Shown: in pieces, positions 43,723 through 52,591 of the stretch | How positions within the stretch are numbered: the stretch's first letter is position 1 | Layout of the letters: each line of letters starts with the position of its first letter | Assembly: GCA_030156895.1 (NCBI GenBank) | Contig: JASGLP010000002.1 | Span: 58,803 to 122,802, forward strand | Direction of reading: 5' to 3' | DNA: 64,000 bases | Source of the DNA: Eubacteriaceae bacterium | GTDB taxonomy: Bacteria; Bacillota; Clostridia; Eubacteriales; Eubacteriaceae | The notes under the pieces: generated by a model | What the model was told of the DNA's origin: nothing | Seen by the model: the letters and a program-made list of their open reading frames with translations, nothing else | Database searches by the model: none | Program-made: the position numbers and the translations under genes

Positions 43723-44596
43723 TCGTCGGCTGATTGATCACTTGGCCGTTAAAGACCATCGTTGACGAACCACCACCATCAAGATTGTAAGCCACTGTAC
43801 ACCCCTGATCCTGCATAACCGTTGCCAGTTGTAAAAGGGTTAATCCAGCACTCTCATCGGTTCGGCCATCGGATACAACTATAATGTAATGTCCCTCATC
43901 AATTTGGCCAATTGCGGTTCGGGGGTTACTGGTCACCGCTTTATCAACTTCACTGTCAGCATCAACGACGATTTCGCTTTCCTCAATCAAGGCAGGGCCA
44001 AATGAAAGGATCTGGCTGATGCTTTCGGTATCCAGAGAATCCATTGAGACTTCGCTTTCGTTAATAATTGATAAATTACCATCGTCATCAATTACCAGAG
44101 CCTGATCATCACCGGAATCTCTGGCAACATCACGATAGACTACAGCATTTCTAAGGACATATCCATCGTCCCGGAAGCCATAATAATCGCCATTGATTGC
44201 AAAAATTGCGTTGACACTATCCGCTATTTCCGATGTTGTTGCTTTAATATTACGGCCATAGGCATTGCCAGCCAAGGCAGTTTTTAAGAGGCTTGGATCT
44301 GATAATTGAATATCCGCAATATAGATTGTAGAATCATACTCTTCAATCGTATTAATAGTGATAGAAATTTCCTCATCCTGATATGAATTTTCAGTAATAA
44401 CCGCTTCGCTGGCATCACTTTTCTCACTTACTGTCTGAGTCGTTTCAGTTGAAGCTGTTGTTTGAGTTGTCGAATCAACAACCGCATATGCTTTTTCGAT
44501 CACAAAGCTGTCGAGCATCACAAATGTAAAGCATCCCATCAAAAGGATACTGTAAAAAACTGCCCACCAATAGGGCTTTGACAAGAATTTTTTCAA
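43667..44596 (-). CDS. phosphodiester glycosidase (NAGPA) family protein
   Basis: 309 residues: an N-terminal membrane anchor (about 12-32), a Ser/Thr-rich linker, then the NAGPA domain. Motifs: IFAINGDYYGFRDDGYVLRN, NPRTAIGQIDEGHYIIVVSD, and the near-terminal YNLDGGGSSTMVFNGQVINQ. The family removes GlcNAc capping groups or acts in exopolysaccharide maturation and is extracytoplasmic. Its start overlaps the glycosyltransferase stop by 4 bases, so the two probably act on the same surface polymer. Confidence 0.9.
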   Translation of the reverse strand: MKKFLSKPYWWAVFYSILLMGCFTFVMLDSFVIEKAYAVVDSTTQTTASTETTQTVSEKSDASEAVITENSYQDEEISITINTIEEYDSTIYIADIQLSDPSLLKTALAGNAYGRNIKATTSEIADSVNAIFAINGDYYGFRDDGYVLRNAVVYRDVARDSGDDQALVIDDDGNLSIINESEVSMDSLDTESISQILSFGPALIEESEIVVDADSEVDKAVTSNPRTAIGQIDEGHYIIVVSDGRTDESAGLTLLQLATVMQDQGCTVAYNLDGGGSSTMVFNGQVINQPTSGKTIEEREVSDIVYIGY

Positions 44597-45651
44597 TGGA
44601 AACGGATCTCCTTCCTTTTTTCTGAAAAGATCAGATTTTTCTGAACAAAATAGCTGATCGCAAATAGACTGGTATCTACAAGAATCTTCAAGATACTTAA
44701 ATGTTGCGTATAGGCAGAGAAACTGCTAACAAAGAACCAGCTTAAAAACATCTGTGAAACAAAAAGAATCATATATTGTAAAGATTCTTTACCTTTCCGC
44801 TGAGCAGATTGAAAAACCCAGTGCTTGTTTAAAAGAAAGTTGACACAGCCGGAAATAACCCGCGCCAAAATTGTTGCCTCCAGAATTCCCACTGATGATG
44901 AAGTAAAAGCCGTCAGCATAAAAAGGGCAAACAATGAGTTGTCAATAACAGCAGATATTAGTGATGACAAGCTGAATTTTAGTATATTAAAATAAATCCT
45001 GGCCGAATCTCTAACCGCGTGAAAATGTGAAGATCGGTTTTCATCAATATAGACTGTTTCAATCGGAACTTCTTTGATCTTGTACTGCGCTTTTGCCACT
45101 TCCATCAAGAAATTCATTTCATACTCATATCGATCACCAGAAATATCAAGGGCTACTTTAGCTATTTCAGCAGGTATGCCTCTTAATCCAGTTTGTGTAT
45201 CTCGACATTTTCTGCCCGAGCTGATAAAGTATACAAAAGAGGTAATTCGGTTACCCCATCGGCTCTTGAATGGAACATGCGCCCCACTAAAATCACGCGT
45301 TCCCATAATCAACTGGTCGCCGTTTTGTTCTAATGCCGAAGCAATTCTTTCAATATCATCTGGCTTATGCTGACCATCAGAATCGGCAGTGACCACTCCG
45401 CATGTGTCTGGGTATTTTTCCAATGCCCAGGCAATCCCTGTTTTTAATGCCGCACCTTTTCCCCGATTTTCCTGATGTCGGCAAAGTTCAACCTGCTTTA
45501 AATATTGTAATTTTTTAAATATTAGCTTATAACCATCACCACTGCCGTCATCAACTACGACTAAATCGAAATTTTTTTCAATCAGTTCTTCTACTAATTT
45601 ATTGAGTCGCTGATCAGGCTTATAAGCGGGAATAATAACGATCGGTTTCAT
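44593..45651 (-). CDS. family 2 glycosyltransferase fused to GtrA-like membrane domain
   Basis: 352 residues. GT-A domain: PIVIIPAYKPDQRLNKLVEE, VVDDGSGDGY and the DxD at VVTADSDGQHKPDD, with GTRDFSG beyond, as in dolichyl-phosphate-glucose/undecaprenyl-phosphate glycosyltransferases. From about 225 on is a four-helix GtrA domain (SLISAVIDNSLFALFMLTAF ... NKHWVFQ). It probably makes and flips an undecaprenyl-linked sugar for surface polymers. AGGAGG site before the ATG. First gene of a three-gene operon. Confidence 0.92.
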   Translation of the reverse strand: MKPIVIIPAYKPDQRLNKLVEELIEKNFDLVVVDDGSGDGYKLIFKKLQYLKQVELCRHQENRGKGAALKTGIAWALEKYPDTCGVVTADSDGQHKPDDIERIASALEQNGDQLIMGTRDFSGAHVPFKSRWGNRITSFVYFISSGRKCRDTQTGLRGIPAEIAKVALDISGDRYEYEMNFLMEVAKAQYKIKEVPIETVYIDENRSSHFHAVRDSARIYFNILKFSLSSLISAVIDNSLFALFMLTAFTSSSVGILEATILARVISGCVNFLLNKHWVFQSAQRKGKESLQYMILFVSQMFLSWFFVSSFSAYTQHLSILKILVDTSLFAISYFVQKNLIFSEKRKEIRFH

Positions 45652-45750
45652 GAAAATGACCTCCTGAATCTTTTATGATTCTAATCATATTCCCCTCGTG
45701 TGATGAATGCGTGTTTGTATTTTGAATTTATGCTGGATTATTTGCAAACT

Positions 45751-45779
45751 AAAAGACGCTATCAAAAATAACGTCTTTT
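45751..45779. terminator. terminator between the mta and glycosyltransferase operons
   Basis: AAAAGACG / CGTCTTTT stem with a 13-base loop, in the gap after the methyltransferase stop at 45809 on the minus strand. Confidence 0.75.
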
Positions 45780-45808
45780 AATTTGTAAATAAGTTTTTAT
45801 TCTGTTAT

Positions 45809-46609
45809 TTAACCAAGCAGCCCGCTCCGATGCGCCTTTATATATCCGCCGCAATAATTATCCTTGCCCAGCAACGCTTTGGCTGTTACAATGTCAGCCA
45901 TTGTTTTGTTATTTGTCGGATCCAAAACATAGCCATCCATTCCAAGTGTCATTGTTTGTACAACAAAGAGTCGATTTAGAATCGCACGGTTGGGAAGTCC
46001 ATAGGAAATGTTACTTAGTCCACACATAAAATGTACATTGGGGTAATCTGATTTTATTTTCCTGATAGTTTCCAGCACCTCAATTCCGGCTGTTCCAACA
46101 CTGCTGATCGGTTTCACTAAGGGATCAAAATACATATCATCATCAGCCACTCCAGCCTGATTTAGTTTCTTGTGTAATTGGCGAACGACCTTCATTCGGT
46201 CATCAGCTGTCACTGGCATCCCAGTGCTGTCCATACAAAGAACCACGATTTTTGCATTGTATTTTTTAATCAGCGGAAGTACCGTATCAAAACGCTCTTC
46301 CTCATCAGAAATAGAATTAATCATTGGCCTCCCATATCTGCTCAGCCCCAATCCAACATCCAAAGCGGCAGCACTGGGGCTATCTATACACAGTGGTACC
46401 TCAACAGCACTTTGTATCGTATTAACAAGCCATTCCATAGTTTCTTCTTCATTATTGATCATGTTTCCACAATTAACATCAATATAAGTCGCTCCTGCTT
46501 CTGCCTGACGAATTGCCAGATCGATAATGGCATCTTTATTGCGATTTATGACAGCTTCTTTTACAGCCGGCCGACTGGTATTAATTAATTCTCCCACAAT
46601 TGTCAACAT
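45809..46609 (-). CDS. pterin-dependent methyltransferase (methyltetrahydrofolate:corrinoid type)
   Basis: 266 residues from the Met after GAGGGG. The TIM barrel of pterin-binding methyltransferases is clear: VGELINTSRPAVKEA, ATYIDVNCGNMINNEEETME, LCIDSPSAAAL, INSISDEEERF and GLSNISYGLP (Asn/Asp residues that hold the pterin). It moves a methyl group between a corrinoid protein and tetrahydrofolate, as in MtgA/MtvA/AcsE. Being last in the mtaBC operon, it probably receives methyl-corrinoid and delivers methyl-THF, replacing MtaA of methanogens. Confidence 0.92.
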   Translation of the reverse strand: MLTIVGELINTSRPAVKEAVINRNKDAIIDLAIRQAEAGATYIDVNCGNMINNEEETMEWLVNTIQSAVEVPLCIDSPSAAALDVGLGLSRYGRPMINSISDEEERFDTVLPLIKKYNAKIVVLCMDSTGMPVTADDRMKVVRQLHKKLNQAGVADDDMYFDPLVKPISSVGTAGIEVLETIRKIKSDYPNVHFMCGLSNISYGLPNRAILNRLFVVQTMTLGMDGYVLDPTNNKTMADIVTAKALLGKDNYCGGYIKAHRSGLLG

Positions 46610-46636
46610 AATTTCTGCCCCTCTCATTAATGCGAA

Positions 46637-47299
46637 TTAGACTCCTAATTCTTGTAGTTTACACTGTTCTTCCATCATGCGATCACACAATTCTACGGCT
46701 GTTGAAGCATCATCAGAATAACCGTCGGCCCCAACATCATCGGCAAATTCCTGAGTAACAGGCGCTCCGCCAACAATAATTTTCACCTGATCCCTGACGC
46801 CATCAGCTATTAACTGTTTAATCGTTGACTCGATTTTCATCATCGTTGTCGTTAGCAAAGACGACATCCCAACAATATTCGGTTGATGCTCAATAACTGC
46901 TTTTGTAAAAGCTTCTTCTTTAACATCCACACCAAGATCAATAACAGTGTAACCTCGACTCTCCAACATCATGACCAAAAGGTTTTTACCAATGTCATGT
47001 AAATCACCGTTGACGGTACCAATGATAATTTTCCCTTTACTGGGAACATCTTCATCAGTAATCAAGGGTTTAACCAGTTTCATCCCCTCATTCATGGTAT
47101 CAGCTGATTCCATTACCTCAGGGACAAACATTTCTCCACTTTTGAAAAGTGGCGCAACAATATTCATGCCACCTATTAATCCCTCATTAATTATCAAGAT
47201 AGGATCGACACCTTCATTAATTAAATCCTGTACCAAATCTTTGATACCATCTAAGTCGCCTTCTAATACACATTGAGATACATCTTGTAAAGTTGCCAT
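46637..47299 (-). CDS. mtaC: methanol corrinoid protein MtaC
   Basis: 220 residues. N-terminal helical cap domain (1-90; EGLIGGMNIVAPLFKSGEMF then VPEVMESADTMNEGM) and a Rossmann B12-binding domain with DLHDIG (residues 99-104; His101 is the lower cobalt ligand), SSLLTTTM and GGAPVT. It carries the methyl group on cobalamin between MtaB and the pterin methyltransferase. GGAGGAATTC before the ATG. It sits between mtaB and the pterin methyltransferase gene, as expected for an operon. Confidence 0.95.
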   Translation of the reverse strand: MATLQDVSQCVLEGDLDGIKDLVQDLINEGVDPILIINEGLIGGMNIVAPLFKSGEMFVPEVMESADTMNEGMKLVKPLITDEDVPSKGKIIIGTVNGDLHDIGKNLLVMMLESRGYTVIDLGVDVKEEAFTKAVIEHQPNIVGMSSLLTTTMMKIESTIKQLIADGVRDQVKIIVGGAPVTQEFADDVGADGYSDDASTAVELCDRMMEEQCKLQELGV

Positions 47300-47344
47300 A
47301 TTTGAATTCCTCCTATTTTTTTTACTTGTTACAAAAATTTCTGC

Positions 47345-48721
47345 TTATAAACCATATTCACTTGGAATAAATTTATCCATATCCAATACAGCTTTCATTT
47401 CCTGATAAAACTTATCCGGATCATCAGGAATTGAATCAATTCCTTTTTCCATCTTATCCAGCCATTTCAGATCTCTTTTATCACTTTTGACTTTTCCCTC
47501 GGCAATGGCTTTTTTAAGTTCTTCCACTGTTAATTTAGCGGCTATTTTCGTTCTGAGAAAATTATCCTGAGTTTTTACAAGTTCACTGCTGATTCGCATC
47601 ACAACATCAGGTCTCAGCACATAGGCCTGAACATCTAATGGCGAATCCGATTGAACCAACAAATCTCTAAACATAACCTGCTGACCTTTTTCGGTTGCAG
47701 CATTCATTAGTCGGATATCATAAATTAACTGTTCCATTCCTACAACTGGAGCCATGTCGGATAACAATTTAACCTGTTGAATGGATTCGTTACTCCAGGC
47801 ATCAGCTACAGCAGCAGCTATATTACCACAGGGACTCAAATGAGCGCCAGCAGCGGATTTCCCTTCCATTGAAATTGGCATTCCCGTAATTGCTTTTAGA
47901 TAAGGACCTTCATAAGCGCAGTCTTTACTCGGTCCAACCGCTCCTTGTTCAAAAGCGACCAAGGCTCTTGGCACAGCGGCAACTCGAATGACCGCTGCAA
48001 AGACATGGGGAATAAAGCCCTTTTCTGCTAATATCATAGCTGTGTTAGCAAACCCGCATGCCGAATCTCCTGCTGCAAAGCAACTATTGGAATCTGATAA
48101 AGCCACTAAATGATTCCAGAGGAATTCCATGTCATTAACCCCTAAAATACCTAGCGCAAATATAGCCAAACGAATGTCTGCTTTAACTAGAGCAGAATCA
48201 TGGATCTCTTTGCCACCGGTAGATTCAATCGATAAAAAGTCCGAGCCATCCTTAGCACATTGTTCATACAGTTCCAACATTGTTTCCCAATATTTTCCAC
48301 CCCGCATAACCGGTGGACGGCTGAATTCGCGTAAATCATTAGGCGTAGTACGAATTGCAGTTTTTAAACCATATTTATCTGCAGCTTCTTTCATGCCCTC
48401 CAGTAAAATCTTATTTGCTTCTATCCCATATTTTGGGTGCTCCGTAAAATCCGGCAATGTCTCAAATTCTACCAGCACTCCCGGCGCATATAATTCTGCC
48501 GCTCTTTTTAAAACACCTTCGATAATATTTGCATAAATAGTTGCCGCTTTTGGCATTGTTTCATCGTTGATATCCATTCCCGGTAATGTAAAGTTTATCT
48601 CTGGATAAACTAATCCTCCACCTATTACCATGCCACTTTTTGTTGTGACCGGGTTGGGACAAGAGCCATATACAAAATCATCCATTTTTGTGTAAGCTAA
48701 CTCAGTAAATTTTTTTGTCAT
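47345..48721 (-). CDS. mtaB: methanol:corrinoid methyltransferase MtaB
   Basis: 458 residues, the family length. Key segments are VYGSCPNPVTTKSGMVIGGG at the start, the FAAGDSACGFANTAM region, and ACGFANTAMILAEKGFIPHV; the zinc-binding Glu and two Cys of MtaB (ACGFAN and HLSPCGN Cys residues) appear present. It activates methanol at zinc and moves its methyl group to Co(I) of MtaC. GGAGGCAGAAG before the ATG. The substrate could also be another primary alcohol or methoxy compound, but full-length similarity and operon fit methanol. Confidence 0.95.
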   Translation of the reverse strand: MTKKFTELAYTKMDDFVYGSCPNPVTTKSGMVIGGGLVYPEINFTLPGMDINDETMPKAATIYANIIEGVLKRAAELYAPGVLVEFETLPDFTEHPKYGIEANKILLEGMKEAADKYGLKTAIRTTPNDLREFSRPPVMRGGKYWETMLELYEQCAKDGSDFLSIESTGGKEIHDSALVKADIRLAIFALGILGVNDMEFLWNHLVALSDSNSCFAAGDSACGFANTAMILAEKGFIPHVFAAVIRVAAVPRALVAFEQGAVGPSKDCAYEGPYLKAITGMPISMEGKSAAGAHLSPCGNIAAAVADAWSNESIQQVKLLSDMAPVVGMEQLIYDIRLMNAATEKGQQVMFRDLLVQSDSPLDVQAYVLRPDVVMRISSELVKTQDNFLRTKIAAKLTVEELKKAIAEGKVKSDKRDLKWLDKMEKGIDSIPDDPDKFYQEMKAVLDMDKFIPSEYGL

Positions 48722-48756
48722 CTTCTGCCTCCAATTTTATTCGTTCTAATTACCCT

Positions 48757-49143
48757 CTATAAAATGCTTGTACCTGATCGAATAATATTAAATCCCGCCA
48801 TTTGAATTATTTTAGCAAGAATTACTTCGCCTTGCTTGTTTTCATTTGTTGACAAAAGCGTAATTCTCCCCGATTTAATAGAACCGATATCTTCATCAAT
48901 GAGTGATTGCAGTTTTTCTTTTATTTCTTTCAGCAGAGCTCCTGCAACTAACAAATCACTAATAAAATACTCCCCTTTTTCATATAGAGCACCAACTTTT
49001 TCTGTGCCCATTTGACAAATATTCATGATCTCAATAACTTCTTCTCTTTTTGGGTCTGACGCAACAAAATCATCAATAATATTCATCGTTTTTTCATCAT
49101 CAAGATTTTCAATATGACAGATCAAAGCTTTATAATCAATCAT
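48757..49143 (-). CDS. degenerate corrinoid-protein-like: cap domain plus truncated B12 domain lacking the His ligand
   Basis: 128 residues. The first 90 look like the helical cap domain of MtaC-like proteins (IEIMNICQMGTEKVGALYEK then GEYFISDLLVAGALLKEI). It then reads SGRITLLSTNENKQGEVILA, where ordinary members have DxHxxG: here E101-N-K-Q-G105, with no His. The protein ends after about 25 more residues, so the rest of the Rossmann domain is absent. A site (CGAGGC) precedes the ATG. It is the first gene of the mtaBC operon. Possible roles: decoy, chaperone or activator contact for MtaB; or decay. Confidence 0.75.
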   Translation of the reverse strand: MIDYKALICHIENLDDEKTMNIIDDFVASDPKREEVIEIMNICQMGTEKVGALYEKGEYFISDLLVAGALLKEIKEKLQSLIDEDIGSIKSGRITLLSTNENKQGEVILAKIIQMAGFNIIRSGTSIL

Positions 49144-49319
49144 TTTTTATAGCCTCGAAAGAACTAATCTCCCCCTCCTCATTTTCAATTATAATTTTAG
49201 CATCTGCAGAATTAAAATTATTTTATACTTTAATGATAACGTCTGATTTCTACTTCGTCTTTAGATTATTTTAGTAAAATTTTGTATTATCTTGCTTTTT
49301 GTTTTTTTATCCCACGTAA

Positions 49320-49368
49320 AAACGCGTATTATGCATTTATCTTCGTAACTTTTGCATAATACGCGTTT
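49320..49368 (-). terminator. strong terminator separating the two corrinoid operons
   Basis: A 16-bp perfect stem AAACGCGTATTATGCA / TGCATAATACGCGTTT with a 17-base loop and a T-run on the minus strand. It follows the His-rich protein gene and precedes the degenerate corrinoid gene, so the latter group needs its own promoter in the remaining 175 bp (a TATAAA box is seen at about 49225 on the minus strand, with a poor -35). Confidence 0.85.
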
Positions 49369-49378
49369 ATTGTATTCT

Positions 49379-49864
49379 TTAGTGGTTATGACTATTGCAT
49401 ATCGGACAATCGCTTACCTTGCTATTATGGAAATGATGATGTTTTTGCTTGGGCTTCGAATTTTTCTTAATGTCTATTTTTAAATTGCTGATTTCTTTAC
49501 TGTTTTTTAATGCTTGACACGCTTTTTCCATCATTTGACGACTTTCACTTTCACAAATATTTGCGACCAGAGAATTAATCGTAACATCTACTTCTGAAAT
49601 TCCTTCTTGACATCCATGATCTTGGATGTCAATATTACCTGAATTATTACTGCAACTGAATTTAATATAATCTTGCTTGCCAAGCACTGCTAATGCTTTG
49701 ACATGTCCAATTATGTACAAGTCATCATTACAAAACTGTTTGAGGTAGACCTGCAACAGTTCATGAATTAATTTTTTCCACTCTGAAGTCAAACAGCGCT
49801 GATCAGATGACAAGCTCAACTCAAAAACAATCGGTAAAAAAATATCCTGATACATCCTATTCAC
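49379..49864 (-). CDS. His/Cys-tailed protein partnered with a CobW-type GTPase
   Basis: 161 residues. The first 110 form an unrecognised soluble domain (VFELSLSSDQRCLTSEWKKL, LKIDIKKNSKPKQ). The last 25 are metal-binding in character: KQKHHHFHNSKVSDCPICNS then HNH, with six His and a CPxC pair. It overlaps the GTPase gene by 8 bases. With the GTPase's missing C-terminal domain, this partner may supply the metal-binding tail in trans. The metal is unknown (zinc for MtaB or cobalt for corrinoid are reasonable guesses). No family recognised. Confidence 0.75.
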   Translation of the reverse strand: MNRMYQDIFLPIVFELSLSSDQRCLTSEWKKLIHELLQVYLKQFCNDDLYIIGHVKALAVLGKQDYIKFSCSNNSGNIDIQDHGCQEGISEVDVTINSLVANICESESRQMMEKACQALKNSKEISNLKIDIKKNSKPKQKHHHFHNSKVSDCPICNSHNH

Positions 49865-50492
49865 TTCCTCCTATTAAATAATTTTTATACACTGGCTCAA
49901 GCTCTTCGTTAATATTCATTTTAAAGACTCTTAAATCAGGCCTTCGCGCACTGACCATCTTATCGGCAGTTGTAATCTGCTTATCCTGAACCCTGTCAAT
50001 CTTGTTAATTACCACACATTTTGCTAGATCAAGGGAATCTGAAAATAGTTGTTTCATCCGGTTTTCGTAAACATCGATTCTGGTTACATCAAAAATAAAG
50101 ACATTCTCGATATCGCTTTCCTCATAGCCGCAATTGACTATCGCCGGATACAAGGATTGAGGATTGGCCATACCGGATGGTTCAAATAAAATATAATCTA
50201 AATTTTCTTGGGTTTCAAGAAGATGATTGATCGTTGCTTCAAGGGTTACTTTCATCGTACAGCAAACACAACCACCAAATAAATCAAATACATCATAATC
50301 CAACATCCGCATTTGCCGGTTATCAATTCCCACATCACCGATTTCGTTGATAATAATAGCACATTTTTTGCCAGCACTTGCTAGTATATCTATGGACTTT
50401 AACATTAGACTTGTCTTTCCAGATCCCAGGAAGCCACTAAATAAAATAATATGAGGGCGCTTTTTCAATAATTTCTGATTTTCACTGAACAT
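49857..50492 (-). CDS. CobW/G3E-family GTPase, short form
   Basis: 211 residues from the Met after AAGGAAGGATATTTCA; a longer frame to 50621 overlaps the corrinoid gene and is rejected. G1 GFLGSGKT (20-27), NEIGDVGID (49-57), the metal motif GGCVCCT (73-79), and G4 NKID are all present. The usual CobW C-terminal domain is absent. G3E GTPases load or guard metals in target proteins (UreG, HypB, CobW, MeaB). Located between a corrinoid protein and a His-rich protein in the methanol cluster, it likely helps deliver zinc or corrinoid. Confidence 0.88.
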   Translation of the reverse strand: MFSENQKLLKKRPHIILFSGFLGSGKTSLMLKSIDILASAGKKCAIIINEIGDVGIDNRQMRMLDYDVFDLFGGCVCCTMKVTLEATINHLLETQENLDYILFEPSGMANPQSLYPAIVNCGYEESDIENVFIFDVTRIDVYENRMKQLFSDSLDLAKCVVINKIDRVQDKQITTADKMVSARRPDLRVFKMNINEELEPVYKNYLIGGSE

Positions 50493-51147
50493 TGAAATAT
50501 CCTTCCTTGTTTCCAAGCAATTGATTGACACTGGCAATCGCCTCAAAAACGTCTTTTCCATATCCATCTGCACCAACTTCATCCATATAATCCATTGATA
50601 CAGGTCCGCCACCAATGACAATTTTTATCTGTTCGCGCTTTCCTTCATCATTAATCACCTTAATTACATTTTTAAACTCACCAATCGTTGTCGTTAAAAG
50701 CGCCGACATCGCCATAACATCCGGTTTATATCGCTCAATAGCCGCTAAAAAAGCTGATGCCGGGACATCAATCCCCAGATCGATCACCTCATAACCATCA
50801 CCCTGTAGTGACATCGACACCAGATTTTTTCCAATATCATGTAGATCCCCTGCTACGGTGCCAATAATTATGCGTCCTTTTTTCTTGATTACTTGAGATT
50901 CAATGATTAATGGCTTTAAAACGTACAAACTGGCATGCATTGCTCGCGAAGACATCAAAACGTCAGGAATAAAAATATTTCCACTTCTGAATTCACGGCC
51001 AATCTCTTCCATTTTCGGAAGTAAAGCTTGTGAAATGATCATATCGGCAGAAATTCCTTCTGATAAAGCCAATTCAGTCGAAGTTTTTACAATTTCTGCA
51101 TCTCCATTTACCATTCCTTGCTGGATAGTTTCAAAATATAAATTCAT
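50482..51147 (-). CDS. corrinoid protein, second MtaC-like carrier
   Basis: 221 residues with the same plan as MtaC: helical cap (GISADMIISQALLPKMEEIG then REFRSGNIFIPDVLMSSRAM) and a B12 domain with DLHDIG (101-106; His103), ALLTTTIGEF and GGGPVSMDYMDEVGADGYG. It lies upstream of the CobW-type GTPase and overlaps it by 11 bases. It may be an alternative carrier for MtaB or for another methyltransferase elsewhere. The ribosome site is weak and a dyad lies just upstream of the ATG. Confidence 0.93.
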   Translation of the reverse strand: MNLYFETIQQGMVNGDAEIVKTSTELALSEGISADMIISQALLPKMEEIGREFRSGNIFIPDVLMSSRAMHASLYVLKPLIIESQVIKKKGRIIIGTVAGDLHDIGKNLVSMSLQGDGYEVIDLGIDVPASAFLAAIERYKPDVMAMSALLTTTIGEFKNVIKVINDEGKREQIKIVIGGGPVSMDYMDEVGADGYGKDVFEAIASVNQLLGNKEGYFNVQ

Positions 51148-51157
51148 TTTTTTCTAA

Positions 51158-51181
51158 ATGATAAGTCAACAACCTTATCAT
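51158..51181. promoter_or_regulatory. dyad upstream of the second corrinoid gene
   Basis: ATGATAAG and CTTATCAT are perfect 8-bp arms 8 bases apart, 11 bases before the corrinoid ATG. It could be an operator or a translation-blocking hairpin. The related palindrome TATCATTAGATGATA at 52658-52672 lies before the regulator gene. Confidence 0.55.
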
Positions 51182-51262
51182 CCTTTCTGTTTATTTATCT
51201 AAACCCTTCGTAGTCATTTCAAACGTAAGTATTAACTGTTGATGATTAATCCAAGATACCTG

Positions 51263-52591
51263 TTAAAGATTCTGTCTAAATTGAGTAGGAGTCATTCCTT
51301 CATTTCTCCGAAAAACCTTTGAAAAATATGATCCATTACTATACCCCAATGAAACAGCGATTTCTTCAATTTTATATCGCGGATTGCTCAGCATTTTTTT
51401 TGCTTCTGTTAATTTAACCTTGGTGACATAATCCATTACTGTCATATTTTGACTTTCCTTAAATATTCTACTTACATAAAAAGGGCTTAGATAAACAGAT
51501 TCGGCAATTTCTTCCAAGCTATTGTTTTTTTCAAAATTATTTCGAATAAACCCTTTTATACCTTCTACTGCAGCCCGGTTTTTAGATTTACTATGCTTTT
51601 GAATTTCATCAAGATAACGTTCAAACAAAGAAGTTGAAACAATATTAAGCTCTCGAATACTATAACAGTTATTAAATTCCTGTAACAGGTTAGCATTAAA
51701 ACGCATTGATTTTTCAATATCAACCCCTGCTTCAACACAAGCTCGAGAAATAACAACCACTAGTTCATAGACCCGACCTTTGATGACCATCAACTTGTCT
51801 TCACCAATACTTGAAAAAACATCTGCCAGTATAACTTTAAATATTTTTCGACATTCATCAAGATCGCGAAGTTTTATTTTTCCAATTAGAGCTTTTTCCT
51901 TCTCGAGAAAAAAATTTAAACTCTGACTGTTCAGTTTATCTTCAAGCGTTTTTCGCGTTTGAATTTCTTCATTTAACAATAATTGTTGCAACTCAATTTC
52001 TTTTTTATGATGTAAATTCGTCCATCCCGTCTTAATTATATAATTTGCGATCACATAGAGCATTGAAGCAGCTCCTTGAACTTTATCACCTGAGATTACT
52101 TGTAATTTTTTTGCCGCCTCAAATAATGTATTAAAATCGTCTGTTAAAATACGATTCATTTCCTCCAATTCTATCCAAAAAAATTCTTCAGGTTCCCACA
52201 TCAATACTTGCCCACAAATGACTGTTCCTAAATGTTCTTCATCAAATATAATCGGTGCTGCCCATTCAATAAGACCAGCCGGACATCTAAAAATATATGG
52301 TTCATCAAAAATCGCTGCTTGTTTTCCAGCACGTTCATATGCACCAACACAACGCCTAATTCCTTTTTGCTTTTCCATTTTCCAGATCATTTGACAGAAC
52401 TCACAATTCTTCTGTGCATCTTTTTTGGAAAAGATAGAATGCCCTTTCACATCGACAATATTAGCAGTTAATCCCGTAACTTTAGTAAAAGCATCAAGTA
52501 TCTTGATTATAACTTCTTTATCGACTAACTGGAGTAATCGCTCACGACTTGATAGGCTTATATCTTTTTTTGTGGCAAACTTACTTTTCAA
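51263..52591 (-). CDS. PocR-domain AraC-family regulator of the methyltransferase cluster
   Basis: 442 residues. The N-terminal PocR ligand domain (about 20-170) contains the redox/ligand segment CEFCQMIWKMEKQKGIRRCV and FRCPAGLIEWAAPIIFDEEH with GTVICGQVLM. A helical linker follows, and the last 100 residues are an AraC double HTH: SLEEIAESVYLSPFYVSRIF and YKIEEIAVSLGYSNGSYFSK. PocR domains sense small alcohols or glycols in known cases, so methanol sensing is an attractive inference. It lies upstream of both corrinoid operons on the same strand. Confidence 0.92.
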   Translation of the reverse strand: MKSKFATKKDISLSSRERLLQLVDKEVIIKILDAFTKVTGLTANIVDVKGHSIFSKKDAQKNCEFCQMIWKMEKQKGIRRCVGAYERAGKQAAIFDEPYIFRCPAGLIEWAAPIIFDEEHLGTVICGQVLMWEPEEFFWIELEEMNRILTDDFNTLFEAAKKLQVISGDKVQGAASMLYVIANYIIKTGWTNLHHKKEIELQQLLLNEEIQTRKTLEDKLNSQSLNFFLEKEKALIGKIKLRDLDECRKIFKVILADVFSSIGEDKLMVIKGRVYELVVVISRACVEAGVDIEKSMRFNANLLQEFNNCYSIRELNIVSTSLFERYLDEIQKHSKSKNRAAVEGIKGFIRNNFEKNNSLEEIAESVYLSPFYVSRIFKESQNMTVMDYVTKVKLTEAKKMLSNPRYKIEEIAVSLGYSNGSYFSKVFRRNEGMTPTQFRQNL

